DNA of 64,000 bases. It comes from JARFVT01 sp036677425. GTDB taxonomy: Bacteria; Pseudomonadota; Alphaproteobacteria; UBA8366; Aestuariispiraceae. The notes under the pieces were generated by a model. That model had not been told where the DNA came from. It was given only the letters and a program-made list of their open reading frames with translations, and did no database searches. Positions 1 to 9,313 of the stretch are shown piece after piece. The translations under genes were made by a program, and so were the position numbers. The stretch spans positions 1,922,001-1,986,000 of the forward strand of contig JARFVT010000013.1 of the NCBI GenBank assembly GCA_036677425.1. The letters run 5' to 3'. Numbering within the stretch: the first letter of the stretch is position 1; each line of letters starts with the position of its first letter.

Positions 1-420
1 TTTCATGCCGTTAATTTGTTCGGCATTAAAAACATTGGCGTAAAAAACTTGCGGCCGTTGTAATTTAATATTTTTATATGTTTTTTTACCCGCATCATTT
101 AATATTGACTGGCCTTTATCGTCTTTTAATTCGACTTTCTTTGACCATAACCAATATTCAATCTTGGTGGCTTTCTCACCAGATTTAACCTTTGCATTTA
201 ATTTAGATGCTTGATTATAGCTAAGCCATCTTGGATCCTCATAGCCTTGCATTGTTAAAATTATAGCATTCATGCCTTTATAGTTTTTCTCGCTTGTGGG
301 GTTAAATGCCGCAACCCTACTACGGCCTTCTTTCCACGGCTTTTGCCAAGGTGCTGTGCCAGCCTCAATATGTTTAATTATTTCATTGGCGATATCTTCT
401 CTAAAATTATTAATACTCAT
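1..420 (-). CDS. ArdC-like antirestriction/ssDNA-binding protein, N-terminal part
   Basis: The minus strand reads 140 codons from an ATG at 420 to the left edge with no stop, so the gene is cut off by the window. The N-terminus carries the pattern typical of ArdC and plasmid TraC-primase N-terminal domains: an early helix, then APWQKPW around residues 23-29, and a KNYKGMNAIIL segment near residue 50. In this family the domain binds single-stranded DNA and is carried by conjugative elements to protect or process incoming DNA. The start overlaps the stop of the preceding small gene (TAATG), which suggests translational coupling at the distal end of the transfer operon. Whether a C-terminal peptidase or primase domain follows cannot be seen. 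Confidence 0.75.
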   Translation of the reverse strand, partial: MSINNFREDIANEIIKHIEAGTAPWQKPWKEGRSRVAAFNPTSEKNYKGMNAIILTMQGYEDPRWLSYNQASKLNAKVKSGEKATKIEYWLWSKKVELKDDKGQSILNDAGKKTYKNIKLQRPQVFYANVFNAEQINGMK

Positions 421-593
421 TATTTATCTCCTTTATCATCATCTTTATAATAAAATAGGCTGTCCAAGGCCTCTTCATCGCTAAGTGCATCTTCATTAAA
501 TGCGCCCATTTCATCGGCTAGATCAGGGTCAACCGATGTGATTTCAGGCTCATCTTCGTTAACTACTGGTTCTTTTTTAATAATATTTGTCAT
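420..593 (-). CDS. small acidic hypothetical protein (57 aa)
   Basis: A 57-codon frame starts at an ATG at 593 and ends in a TAA that overlaps the ATG of the ArdC-like gene. The protein is very acidic, with many Asp and Glu residues and a Lys/Asp tail, and it has no membrane segment or recognisable motif. It sits between virD4 and the ArdC-like gene in the same direction, so it is probably co-transcribed. Function unknown; an acidic DNA-mimic or a small accessory transfer factor would be guesses. Confidence 0.55.
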   Translation of the reverse strand: MTNIIKKEPVVNEDEPEITSVDPDLADEMGAFNEDALSDEEALDSLFYYKDDDKGDK

Positions 594-636
594 TCTTATT
601 TTCCTATGTTTTAGGGCTTTGCCCTGTTGGTGAATT

Positions 637-2427
637 TCATGAGATAACTTTAATTTTTTTATCTTTCATTGATGGAATTAAATATTGTGGTAATGGTAAT
701 TTTACTCGTTCCTGCAATTCTTTATCGTTAAAATATAATATTTGCCTACCAAATATTGGCGAATGACCCGCCACAAAAATCAACATATCACCAGCGGATG
801 CCTTGCCCGCAGCATTAACAGTAATGCCTTTAAGCCGCATAACTTCGTCAGGCGTTAATAACGGCCTTGCGGTCTTTGTAATATTTTCAGATATATTGCC
901 TGTGATTGATCCAGCCTTGCCAGATTTTGATTTATTGCGTTCAATGATTGTGGTTTTGCCGACCATATCAGATAATGTTTTTGCGGTCTCGGTGGTGTTA
1001 GGTGCAAAGGCTATCCTAATATGGCAATTTGCCATGATTGAATTATCCTTGCCGTAGGCCTTATTTAATTGGGTTAAATCTTGCACAATTATAAATGCCT
1101 TCAAGCCATAACCAGCCATGAATGCAAGCGAGCGTTCAAATATTTCTAATTTACCTATTGATGTGAACTCATCGAGCATTAATAACATGCGATGCTCATA
1201 TGATTTAACCGCTTTACCATTTTCAAATTTCATCGATGCGGTTAATCTTGTCAAAAACTGGTTCATCAAAATTCTGATTAATGGTCGCAATCGGTCAATA
1301 TCTGATGGTGGTATGATAATATATAATGAAACTGGTGCATCCCTGTTCATTAAATCTTTAATAGTAAAATCAGATTTAGATATATTTCTTGAAACTATAG
1401 GATCAGAATAAAGGCTTAATTTAACTTTTGCCGATGAATGAACGCCTGATCTTTCAGAGGCGGCTTTTTTCTTCATTGCACCAGCTGATCTTTTTATCTC
1501 TTCATTAACAATATCACTGCCATGATCAAATTCTGCCATATCTTCACAAAGCTGATTAAAGCTTTCATCAGGGTCTAATTCAATATCATCATCACCATGA
1601 CCAATCGACATGAAATGATGCACGTCTTTTAGAGTTGCCACCTGTTTATTTGTAATTTTTTGATAATATAATATATGTAAAATGCACGCGGTTAGCCATT
1701 CCCAACCAGATTGCGCCCAATAGTCTTTTAATCCCTTGCCGTCAGGATCAATCACCATTGATGCGATATTTTGACAATCGGCAATTTCATGTTCTGTGGC
1801 GATACGAATTTCTGCTAATGGATTATATTTATTTGAATCATCTAATGAAGTCGGATCAAATTTAATAATCCGATGCCCAAGCGATGCGCGGTAACCAGCG
1901 GTTAAGTGAAAGTTTTCGCCCTTAATATCCAAGCAAATCATTGAGCCTTGCCAGTTTAACAAAGTCGGTATTACCAAGCCAACGCCTTTACCTGATCTTG
2001 TCGGTGCAAAGGCTATAATATGTTCTGCGCCATTATGAAATAAGGTTTTAATTTGCCACCATGATTTTTGAAATGCACCAACAACCACACCAGTTTTAGC
2101 TAGTAACCCTGTTTTTTTAATATCCCTAAACGTTGCCCATCTTGCCGAACCGTGAATATCCTTTGTTGATCGATTACCAAATATAGTTGTCGAGCCAATG
2201 CGATTTAAAATGGTTAAATTTAACAGCATTAAGAATAATGCCGCACCCATAGCCCAATATAATATTTGCATCATGGCGGCTGGTAAAATGTGATTTTGTT
2301 TGATATTTTGGAATATCCAAAGCCACCAAGCTTTATCATTCCATAAAAAGCCATTGAAAAAATACCAGCTATAAAAAATAGAAATAATAGCCATAATAGC
2401 GATAAAGGCATTAATGATTTTAATCAC
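637..2427 (-). CDS. virD4: VirD4/TraG type IV coupling protein
   Basis: This 596-residue protein is the ATPase that links the DNA-relaxase complex to the type IV secretion channel. Two N-terminal membrane segments (about residues 5-28 and 50-72) precede the motor domain. Walker A is APTRSGKG at 141-148 and Walker B is LLMLDEF around residue 420, followed by the TraG/VirD4 signature region. The length is normal for the family. It overlaps the upstream small gene by 8 bases and belongs to the same minus-strand transfer operon. The relaxase it would serve is not in the window. Confidence 0.95.
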   Translation of the reverse strand: MIKIINAFIAIMAIISIFYSWYFFNGFLWNDKAWWLWIFQNIKQNHILPAAMMQILYWAMGAALFLMLLNLTILNRIGSTTIFGNRSTKDIHGSARWATFRDIKKTGLLAKTGVVVGAFQKSWWQIKTLFHNGAEHIIAFAPTRSGKGVGLVIPTLLNWQGSMICLDIKGENFHLTAGYRASLGHRIIKFDPTSLDDSNKYNPLAEIRIATEHEIADCQNIASMVIDPDGKGLKDYWAQSGWEWLTACILHILYYQKITNKQVATLKDVHHFMSIGHGDDDIELDPDESFNQLCEDMAEFDHGSDIVNEEIKRSAGAMKKKAASERSGVHSSAKVKLSLYSDPIVSRNISKSDFTIKDLMNRDAPVSLYIIIPPSDIDRLRPLIRILMNQFLTRLTASMKFENGKAVKSYEHRMLLMLDEFTSIGKLEIFERSLAFMAGYGLKAFIIVQDLTQLNKAYGKDNSIMANCHIRIAFAPNTTETAKTLSDMVGKTTIIERNKSKSGKAGSITGNISENITKTARPLLTPDEVMRLKGITVNAAGKASAGDMLIFVAGHSPIFGRQILYFNDKELQERVKLPLPQYLIPSMKDKKIKVIS

Positions 2428-2689
2428 GGCTGTTAAGCTCCATTTGTGTAATAATATTAGTCAATTTGATGATTTTTTCATCGGCAAGATATTGCCAGCG
2501 ATTGCCTTCTTTATAATGCTTAATCACAAAATCGCGTTTATCAGCTTCAAGAAATATCAATGTTTCATTGCAAGATTTTATATGGTCTTTGACAATTTCA
2601 ATATTGGTTAAAAGCATGGATGTTAATAATTGATTATTGCTCATCTTTTCTATTGAAACTGTAAATTCCGCATCGATGACATCGCTCAT
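2420..2689 (-). CDS. small hypothetical protein between virB11 and virD4
   Basis: An 89-residue frame with no signal peptide or membrane segment, mostly helical in appearance. It overlaps virD4 by 8 bases and starts 2 bases after the virB11 stop, so it is tightly embedded in the operon and very likely translated. I do not recognise a family. Its place suggests a cytoplasmic accessory of the coupling protein or the VirB11 ATPase, which is inference from position only. Confidence 0.7.
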   Translation of the reverse strand: MSDVIDAEFTVSIEKMSNNQLLTSMLLTNIEIVKDHIKSCNETLIFLEADKRDFVIKHYKEGNRWQYLADEKIIKLTNIITQMELNSRD

Positions 2690-2691
2690 GA

Positions 2692-3642
2692 TTAAGCCTC
2701 CATATTATCCTTCATGATATAATTTTGAAATTTTGGTTGATAAATATCGGTTATTTGCCGAATGCCTTTATCTGATCTTTTGATCTGAATAACCAAATCA
2801 ACCATTTCACCAAGAAATTCTGGTATGTCGCTCATCTTTTGTCCCGACCATGCGATATTTTGGACAAATTTACGTTTAATTGCCTGTATTGGACTTTCCG
2901 CATGAATGGTACAGATAAAGCCAGTAACACCAGAATTTAACGCAGCCAATGCCGCAAAGGCGTTACTGGTCGATATTTCACCAAATAAGATATTATCTGG
3001 CGTTATCCGCATTAAATGATCATAAATCGCCCGCCATGTTATTTTACCATCTTGGGAATGCTCATCACGACTGGCGAGCAAGCTTTGCCCATCCCAAAAA
3101 TGGTCAAGTTCTAATTCTGGCGTATCTTCGACCGCTACCACTCTTTTTTCGCGTGGTAATTCTTTTAACAGCATATTTAATAATGTGGTTTTACCTGTAT
3201 TTGTCGCACCAGAAATAATAATATTTTGATTGTTACGCACCGCATCAATTAAATATTTTTGTGTTTTTTTACCCACACCAAAATTTGACCATTCGGGTAT
3301 AAACGGATGCTTACAGCGAATAGCCAGCGATACACCTGTTTTAGTCGTTGCACCAACCAAACATTCAAATCTATGACCTTGCGGTAACACGCATGATATT
3401 TTTGGCGTATCATCAGCATGGAATTTTAAACCATTGATATTTGCCAAAGTCTGACAAATGCTTTCAATCTTTGCCAGCGATAAATCAACATCTTCAACCT
3501 CAATTTTTTCGACACCGCGCCTATCGATAGTGATAAAATTTGGCTTGTTTATTCTAACCTCAATAGTTGTGGTATCAGAATAATATTTTAATAGTGGCGC
3601 AAGCCGCTGCGCCACTATTGGGTTGATGGTGGAATTTACCAT
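2692..3642 (-). CDS. virB11: VirB11 type IV secretion ATPase
   Basis: This 316-residue protein is the hexameric traffic ATPase at the base of the type IV channel. The N-terminal domain is followed by Walker A (GATNTGKTT, 145-153). Further on are an Asp/Glu box (AVEDTPELEL) and a GEIST Walker B-like stretch, then a conserved His in CTIHAESP. The length fits VirB11. It overlaps the end of the large Cys-repeat gene by 7 bases, so the two are probably coupled. Confidence 0.95.
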   Translation of the reverse strand: MVNSTINPIVAQRLAPLLKYYSDTTTIEVRINKPNFITIDRRGVEKIEVEDVDLSLAKIESICQTLANINGLKFHADDTPKISCVLPQGHRFECLVGATTKTGVSLAIRCKHPFIPEWSNFGVGKKTQKYLIDAVRNNQNIIISGATNTGKTTLLNMLLKELPREKRVVAVEDTPELELDHFWDGQSLLASRDEHSQDGKITWRAIYDHLMRITPDNILFGEISTSNAFAALAALNSGVTGFICTIHAESPIQAIKRKFVQNIAWSGQKMSDIPEFLGEMVDLVIQIKRSDKGIRQITDIYQPKFQNYIMKDNMEA

Positions 3643-5918
3643 CCTTCGGCTGCATCCCAGCTGCTGTTATAGGTGGTTGCAGGGCTGTTCAAAAAATATG
3701 AGGGTGGTATTCCGTTATAATCCGTATAATATGATGTGCCTGTTATTTTTTTATCAAATACGCAATATTGCTTAAAGGTTGATTGAGTATTTGATGACTG
3801 TTTGGTAAATATTTTACCATCATCACGGGTTAATTTTTTCTCGCCGCGATAGTATTGTTTTAACCAAAGAAGCTTATAGATAGAAGAATTACAATAAGTA
3901 TAATGTCCTAGACAGGGTTGACAAGATGTTTTAGTAAATCTTGGGTCAGAATGACTTTGATGTGATGTGTATGTAGGTAATATTCCACTATCACTACTAG
4001 TGCGTTGCCAAACCGCCGAACCAGAAGAGCTACAAGAATAAACTGTCGAGCCATTGCTTGTGCCGATAGTTTGATTATAATTTGTACCGTCTGGACGTTG
4101 CCAAATCTTGGTATTAGCCATTTCAATGGTGGCGTAACAACTGCCCGATGTGTAAGTTTTATTGCCTGTTGGCATTTTGCTGGTTGATTGATAAATATAT
4201 GAAACTTGCAATGTTCCTGCTTTTATCTCACCAGTTTTTATATCATGCCTGCCAAATGGCGTATTGATATATGTGGTGGTTTTTGCCAGTGAATAAAGCT
4301 TGTTATCAAAAAACTGATAACCCGCAGTTTCTACTTGATGTTTATAGGTTATTTGTGAATTTTGGCAATTTCCAACATATTCTCTCGTTGCCCCATCCAT
4401 ATAATAAAATCTTTCTTGACCAAATGATTGCGCGCTCGCTAAATCATGCGTCCAATTTGCCATATTACCGCAAGTATCAGTAGTCGATGCGATCGATATG
4501 CTGCTTTTATCTGGCGTGCATTCGGTGATATATTTTATTGCATTGGCAACATTAATATATTTTTTGCTTTGCAAGGTAACTTTCTTGGTCGCCATATTTA
4601 TTATGGGATTGCAAAGATTAACATTGGCATTATCTTTATAAGCGGTTTTATGGCTAAAAACTGGCTCATCATCCATGCAAGTTCCAGCCTGATAGGTTTG
4701 GCCTTTTAATTGATAAACCCAAGTTTTTTGTTGATATGATTTATTTGCATCAAAATCATCACGAATATTACAACCATTTGTGGTTTTTGTTAATGCAACT
4801 GGCTCTTTGCTTGTCGATGCTTGGCATGATCGTATTTCGATTTCTGCATTATTATCATTAATATAAATCAAGCTTGATTGAATTATTGCTTTTTTTGCTT
4901 CATAATCTAATGAAATTGGACAGCTATCATGCTTTTCAACTATATCAAATATTTTTTCGCTATCTGGCGTACAAACACCAACATTGATTTTTTTAGTTGC
5001 ACCATCTAAATAATATGTTTGATAATGGCTGGTTACTTTTAATGTTTTTAAATCAACGCCTTCTTTATCATCACACATCGAATAGCTTTTTTTAAGCTGA
5101 TACCTTGTGCCGCTATCATCACATTCACCATCTTCACTTAATACACCATCTTTAAATGTCTGTAATTTTGATTGCACGATTGCAACGCCTTGGGCGGTAT
5201 CAATTTTGACCTCACAACCGTCTGTGGTTGTTTTAACTGTCAATTTTGCGCTAATTATTTTTTCAGGTGTTTTATATTCACTTGCCTGATCATTGCTTTT
5301 GGCATTGCTGCCAACGCCCATATTTTCATTTTCACCTTTACCATCGACAACACGCTTTTCTTTATCTTCTTCGTCTTCGTCTTCAATATTTAATCGCTCC
5401 AAGGCGGCTTTTAATTCTTCTCGGTTGGAAGAAATAACCACTGGTTCAAGCGGTTTTAATTCTGGGTCTTCCATATTAAATTGTGAAGTAAAATTATCAG
5501 AAACCAATGGCTCGGTTTTGCCATTTTTTTCAACCGCAGTTAGGATAACTTGGCCTATTTTTTTACCATCGACCGTTAAAAATCTTGCATAGGCCTTTGC
5601 CGTTACACCATCTGCTAAAACAGCCAAATCTGCGGGCATATTTGTCAGGCGCATATCGATTGCTAGTGGTATTGTTTCTTCTAATAATGTATTTTGTTTG
5701 ACGATTGCCTTTATATCGATTTTTGGCGTTTCTATTGCCTCGTCTAATTTATCAGCATCATTAGAATTAACATTTTGATCATTTGATTGATTTTGTAATT
5801 CTGCCGCATTGGCATTAAATATATTCAAGCCAAGAATAATTATCATCGTAATAATAAAAATTACAAATGAAGATTTAGCATAAATAAACCGTAATTTTTT
5901 TCTTTTTCGGGGCGACAT
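3636..5918 (-). CDS. large secreted Cys-repeat protein inside the virB operon
   Basis: This 760-residue protein has an N-terminal hydrophobic segment (about residues 15-38) ending in an AXA-like site, so export is likely. An acidic linker rich in Glu and Asp follows (about 165-205). About six tandem units of 47-52 residues then run from roughly residue 230 to 540. Each begins at a Cys, contains a Lys/Gln-rich strand and a Tyr-Gly pair, and has a second Cys near its middle. The C-terminal third is rich in Ser, Thr, Tyr and Cys (CQPCLGHYTYC). It lies between virB10 and virB11, 2 bases from one and overlapping the other. I do not recognise a family. An extracellular adhesin or pilus-associated role is inferred only from export, repeats and context. 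Confidence 0.8.
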   Translation of the reverse strand: MSPRKRKKLRFIYAKSSFVIFIITMIIILGLNIFNANAAELQNQSNDQNVNSNDADKLDEAIETPKIDIKAIVKQNTLLEETIPLAIDMRLTNMPADLAVLADGVTAKAYARFLTVDGKKIGQVILTAVEKNGKTEPLVSDNFTSQFNMEDPELKPLEPVVISSNREELKAALERLNIEDEDEEDKEKRVVDGKGENENMGVGSNAKSNDQASEYKTPEKIISAKLTVKTTTDGCEVKIDTAQGVAIVQSKLQTFKDGVLSEDGECDDSGTRYQLKKSYSMCDDKEGVDLKTLKVTSHYQTYYLDGATKKINVGVCTPDSEKIFDIVEKHDSCPISLDYEAKKAIIQSSLIYINDNNAEIEIRSCQASTSKEPVALTKTTNGCNIRDDFDANKSYQQKTWVYQLKGQTYQAGTCMDDEPVFSHKTAYKDNANVNLCNPIINMATKKVTLQSKKYINVANAIKYITECTPDKSSISIASTTDTCGNMANWTHDLASAQSFGQERFYYMDGATREYVGNCQNSQITYKHQVETAGYQFFDNKLYSLAKTTTYINTPFGRHDIKTGEIKAGTLQVSYIYQSTSKMPTGNKTYTSGSCYATIEMANTKIWQRPDGTNYNQTIGTSNGSTVYSCSSSGSAVWQRTSSDSGILPTYTSHQSHSDPRFTKTSCQPCLGHYTYCNSSIYKLLWLKQYYRGEKKLTRDDGKIFTKQSSNTQSTFKQYCVFDKKITGTSYYTDYNGIPPSYFLNSPATTYNSSWDAAEGW

Positions 5919-5919
5919 T

Positions 5920-7035
5920 TTAATTCTCCTTATTCATTGGTGTGATATACCAGTCATGGGTTAATCTAATTTGTAATCTTGTGCCTTGGGCGAGCGTTAC
6001 AACTGGTGCTAAATTAACGGTTTGTTCTAAAATACTGGCGGTAATCTCGCCTAATTTTGCTGATAATTCTTCCGAACCCTCATTTAAAATTGCCTTAAGA
6101 TCGCTTTTATCATCCTTGCCACTTGCTGCACCAGCGGACGCACCGCGAATTGTCGCAGATATTGCAGCCATTAAAAATGCCATGCCGTATTTTTCACCAT
6201 AACGGTTATAAACCGTGCCATTTATACCTGCGCGACCTTGTATATCGCCGATTGGTGAATTTAATTTGATGATTTCTGCTCGATAACCAGCCATTAAAAT
6301 GCGATCACATTTTATTGCTAACCTGCTACTGCCCTGATCTTTAGGGCTTTCATATTGACAAATTAACCTTGAACCTTTCGGAATTAAAACATTCCTGCCG
6401 TGATAACCAAAAATATTTCTCGCGGTTTGAATGATAATATTACCGCCCTCCGCAGAATTTAACTGGCTGTTAATGCCAGTTTCTAAAATACCAGTGATAA
6501 AACGGTCTTGACCAATGATCCTTGAATTATCAACTGGCTGGCTGGAATATCTGCCTTCGGTTTGATATTTTTCAACCTCATCAGGTTTTTGCAATTTATT
6601 AGAATTAAAATTACTATCCATATTTAATGCGGCTAATTTTAAGCTTTTATCCTCAATTGCAATATCAATATTAGTATAATTATTGCGATAAACAGGCATA
6701 TTATGTCTTGATTGTTGCAATTGCTGCGACCATATTTCATATGGATTTATTTGTTTGATTTTTACTTCTGGCGGTGGCGCAGGCGGTGCAATCGGTGGTG
6801 GCGTTTCTATTTTTTCCTGTTTTTTTTCTGGTGGATATTCATGTTTTATTACTACCGTTGGAAATTGGGGTGATGTTTTTGCTGGTTCTGGCTTTGGCTT
6901 AACTGGCTCTGGCTTCATATGATCCCAAAGTTTTTGATCTTCGATCGGCAATGTCATTTTAGTAACATTATCATCAACACAAAAACCGCCAAAGCTAAGG
7001 CCTAATGCAATTACTGCTTCGCAAAAGGCGGTCAT
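5920..7035 (-). CDS. virB10: VirB10/TrbI type IV secretion core protein
   Basis: This 371-residue protein spans the periplasm and links inner- and outer-membrane parts of the channel. The N-terminus has one weak hydrophobic segment, then a long Pro/Lys/Glu-rich linker (about 40-95), then the conserved C-terminal domain. That domain includes FITGILETGINS, a VLIPKGSRLICQY stretch and GRAGINGTVYNRYG. The start codon ATG overlaps the stop codon of ssb (ATGA), which supports the chosen start. Confidence 0.93.
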   Translation of the reverse strand: MTAFCEAVIALGLSFGGFCVDDNVTKMTLPIEDQKLWDHMKPEPVKPKPEPAKTSPQFPTVVIKHEYPPEKKQEKIETPPPIAPPAPPPEVKIKQINPYEIWSQQLQQSRHNMPVYRNNYTNIDIAIEDKSLKLAALNMDSNFNSNKLQKPDEVEKYQTEGRYSSQPVDNSRIIGQDRFITGILETGINSQLNSAEGGNIIIQTARNIFGYHGRNVLIPKGSRLICQYESPKDQGSSRLAIKCDRILMAGYRAEIIKLNSPIGDIQGRAGINGTVYNRYGEKYGMAFLMAAISATIRGASAGAASGKDDKSDLKAILNEGSEELSAKLGEITASILEQTVNLAPVVTLAQGTRLQIRLTHDWYITPMNKEN

Positions 7036-7403
7036 TTGTCATTGCCAATATCTTCATCATTTTTATCTTTATTAGCTGGCGATAAAAATATTATTTGCCC
7101 CTGATTGCCTTGCAATATAATTTTAGTGCTAAAATGTTTTTCATCATTTTTAAGCCATTGTTCAGTTCTTAACGTGCCTTCAATAAAAACGCGGCTACCT
7201 TTTTTTTAATAATTTTTTGCTCTTGATGCAAAACCCTTGAAACAAGTAATTTGATGCCATTCTGTACGTTCTTGCTTAACGCCCTGATCGTTATTCCAAG
7301 TGATCTTGGTGGCTAACCTGAAATTAGCAACCATATCATCATTATTTGTATAGTTAATTTCAGGATCATTACCAAGATGGCCGATTAATGTTACTCTGTT
7401 CAT
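7032..7403 (-). pseudogene. ssb: single-stranded DNA-binding protein with an in-frame stop
   Basis: The frame opens at an ATG at 7403 with the classic SSB start (MNRVTLIGHLGNDPEI) and continues with ATKITW and TEWHQITCF. A TAA at 7206-7208 interrupts it. Without changing frame, the sequence then reads KKGSRVFIEGTLRTEQW, exactly what SSB shows next, and ends at a TGA overlapping virB10. The stop sits where family members commonly have Leu, so one TTA to TAA change would explain it. The conserved second half suggests a recent mutation or a sequence error. A truncated 65-residue product would lack the last strands of the OB fold. Confidence 0.88.
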
Positions 7404-7425
7404 TTTAATTATCCTTATTAATAAA

Positions 7426-8604
7426 TTAAGCTTTAAATTTAATGCAAAGATATTTCTCACCAGATTTTAAGGTGATCAAGCCATTGGTGCTTTCAATGAT
7501 GAATGTCGTGCCTGAAATTCTTGTATTAACATTCTCGTCAATGTCATCAATAACCACATATGCGGTCGGTAATTCCAAATGTGCATAGTTATTACCAAAT
7601 CTGATATAAGTCATGACTTCGTCTCTAAATATAACCTCTGGCATCCAGTTTTTAGGCCAGCCATCGCCCCAGATTTCGTAATCATCCCAACCATGTAATT
7701 TATCAGGATCAAATGGAATTTCTGTTACAAAATCACCAATATTAGTTTTTTTAGAAGGCGGCTTAATATTATCAATATCTTTGATTGATAATTTAGGGCT
7801 ATTGCTATGGTTTGATTTATTATTATCATTAGCATTATCAAATTTAACGCTATTTTCAGTTATTTTAGCGGGTATTTTGCCATCAATCTTAATGACAAAA
7901 TCGGGGATATTGTTTGAATTAACGCCCTCTGCACGTAAATAAAATGAATAATGCCGCCCATCTTGACCATAGATAATTAAATTACTATCCATACCAAAAC
8001 CATTTGGTCTTATTGCCAATTTATTTTTTTCTGGTTTGGTAATGACAAATGCCGCCGCTTGACCAATATCATAAGCGTTAATCACTTCATTTTCGGGTAA
8101 TTCAATCACCGTTACCATATATTCCCTGGTAAGCACTTTATAGGTACAATTTTGGCACATTTCATAGCTAAATTGTGCCGCAGTTATATCGACCTCGTCC
8201 CATGCCGATTGGATTTGACCGCCTGCTGCAACCCTTGTCATTGGCGTATAATTGCCTTCGATATGATCTTGTGTTTGGTCAATTGTCGATTGTGCCACTG
8301 GCATTGGTGAATTTTGTGGCTGATAATTTTGATTGCCCGCTTGATTAGGCGTTGCAATTGCCGTTTGTGCCATTGCCGTGATTGGCGCAAACGCAATTGA
8401 TGCAATTAAAGCCATTGATATTATAATTAACTTTACCAGGGTAATTAACGAATTAGATGTGCGGCGGGTATTTGGGAAACCCACCGCACTATCCAGCTTA
8501 GCCAATTTCAAAGTTTCTGGGGGGAAAGGAAAAAACCCATTATTGAAATTGTCTATGCTGAAACTGTTGTTATTAATTTTTAAATATTTTTGATTATTTG
8601 ACAT
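7426..8604 (-). CDS. virB9: VirB9 type IV secretion outer-ring protein
   Basis: This 392-residue protein belongs with VirB7 and VirB10 in the outer-membrane core complex. A hydrophobic export segment lies unusually far in, at about residues 53-80 and ending ITAMAQ, after a polar 50-residue N-terminal extension. The conserved VirB9 C-terminal strand pattern is present (EVIFRDEVMTYIRFGNN and LPTAYVVIDD near residues 320-355). The start overlaps virB8 by 11 bases. A later start nearer the export signal is possible, but the first ATG gives the usual operon overlap. Confidence 0.9.
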   Translation of the reverse strand: MSNNQKYLKINNNSFSIDNFNNGFFPFPPETLKLAKLDSAVGFPNTRRTSNSLITLVKLIIISMALIASIAFAPITAMAQTAIATPNQAGNQNYQPQNSPMPVAQSTIDQTQDHIEGNYTPMTRVAAGGQIQSAWDEVDITAAQFSYEMCQNCTYKVLTREYMVTVIELPENEVINAYDIGQAAAFVITKPEKNKLAIRPNGFGMDSNLIIYGQDGRHYSFYLRAEGVNSNNIPDFVIKIDGKIPAKITENSVKFDNANDNNKSNHSNSPKLSIKDIDNIKPPSKKTNIGDFVTEIPFDPDKLHGWDDYEIWGDGWPKNWMPEVIFRDEVMTYIRFGNNYAHLELPTAYVVIDDIDENVNTRISGTTFIIESTNGLITLKSGEKYLCIKFKA

Positions 8605-9313
8605 TTGTATTTCTCTTTTCTTTTAAGATCATGTCCAAAACAATTATGCCTAATGGATTTTCAATCTCGGCATTTTGTTTGACCTCTTGTGGTCTCGTGG
8701 TCATGGTTAAATATGCCCGGGCGTATTTTCGCTCAACAAGATTGCCCCCACGCTTATCGGTTTGTATGAAATCAACCGCAAATTTATAATTAGGGCTATT
8801 GATTTCAATCATATCAACGCTTTCAATCGTGATTGAGCGGGTAATGCCAGATTTTATCGCCTTAGTAATCTCGTTGCTTTCGATGCGTTCGCGTCTAAAT
8901 CGCTTGTAAAAAACATTGTCGGTCATGGCGAAAGCTTCTTGAAATCTAATACCCTGCGTAACACTATCTATTTCAAGCATGAGGCGGACATAACGTCTGG
9001 CTTTTTGTTCCAAAAACAATTGGAAGCCGTCCATATCTTTGCTGATTGGCTCAATTTGATAAACGCGATTATCGGCTTGATCCGTTTTTAAAAATGCAAA
9101 ACGTACCTCTTTTAACGGCAATAAACTAGAAAATGCAGAAATTGAAACTGTAAAGGCCAGAGCCAAAACAATATTTATAGCGGCGGATATTCTTAATAAC
9201 CAAGCAAGCCTGCGATGCGCTATTGCAAAAGAAAATGGGTCTTGTGATCTAAAACCATCATGCTTCATTAAATCGGCTGTGATTGGTTGATATTTATTAT
9301 TTTTAGAAAACAT
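8594..9313 (-). CDS. virB8: VirB8 type IV secretion inner-membrane protein
   Basis: This 239-residue protein is a bitopic inner-membrane scaffold. One membrane helix lies at about residues 38-62, after a short cytoplasmic N-terminus. The periplasmic domain carries the VirB8 patterns EPISKDMDGF and YVRLMLEID, then a C-terminal TMTTRPQEVKQNAEIENPLGIIV segment read in two parts. It starts immediately after the gapR-like gene (shared base at 9313). Confidence 0.9.
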   Translation of the reverse strand: MFSKNNKYQPITADLMKHDGFRSQDPFSFAIAHRRLAWLLRISAAINIVLALAFTVSISAFSSLLPLKEVRFAFLKTDQADNRVYQIEPISKDMDGFQLFLEQKARRYVRLMLEIDSVTQGIRFQEAFAMTDNVFYKRFRRERIESNEITKAIKSGITRSITIESVDMIEINSPNYKFAVDFIQTDKRGGNLVERKYARAYLTMTTRPQEVKQNAEIENPLGIIVLDMILKEKRNTNVK

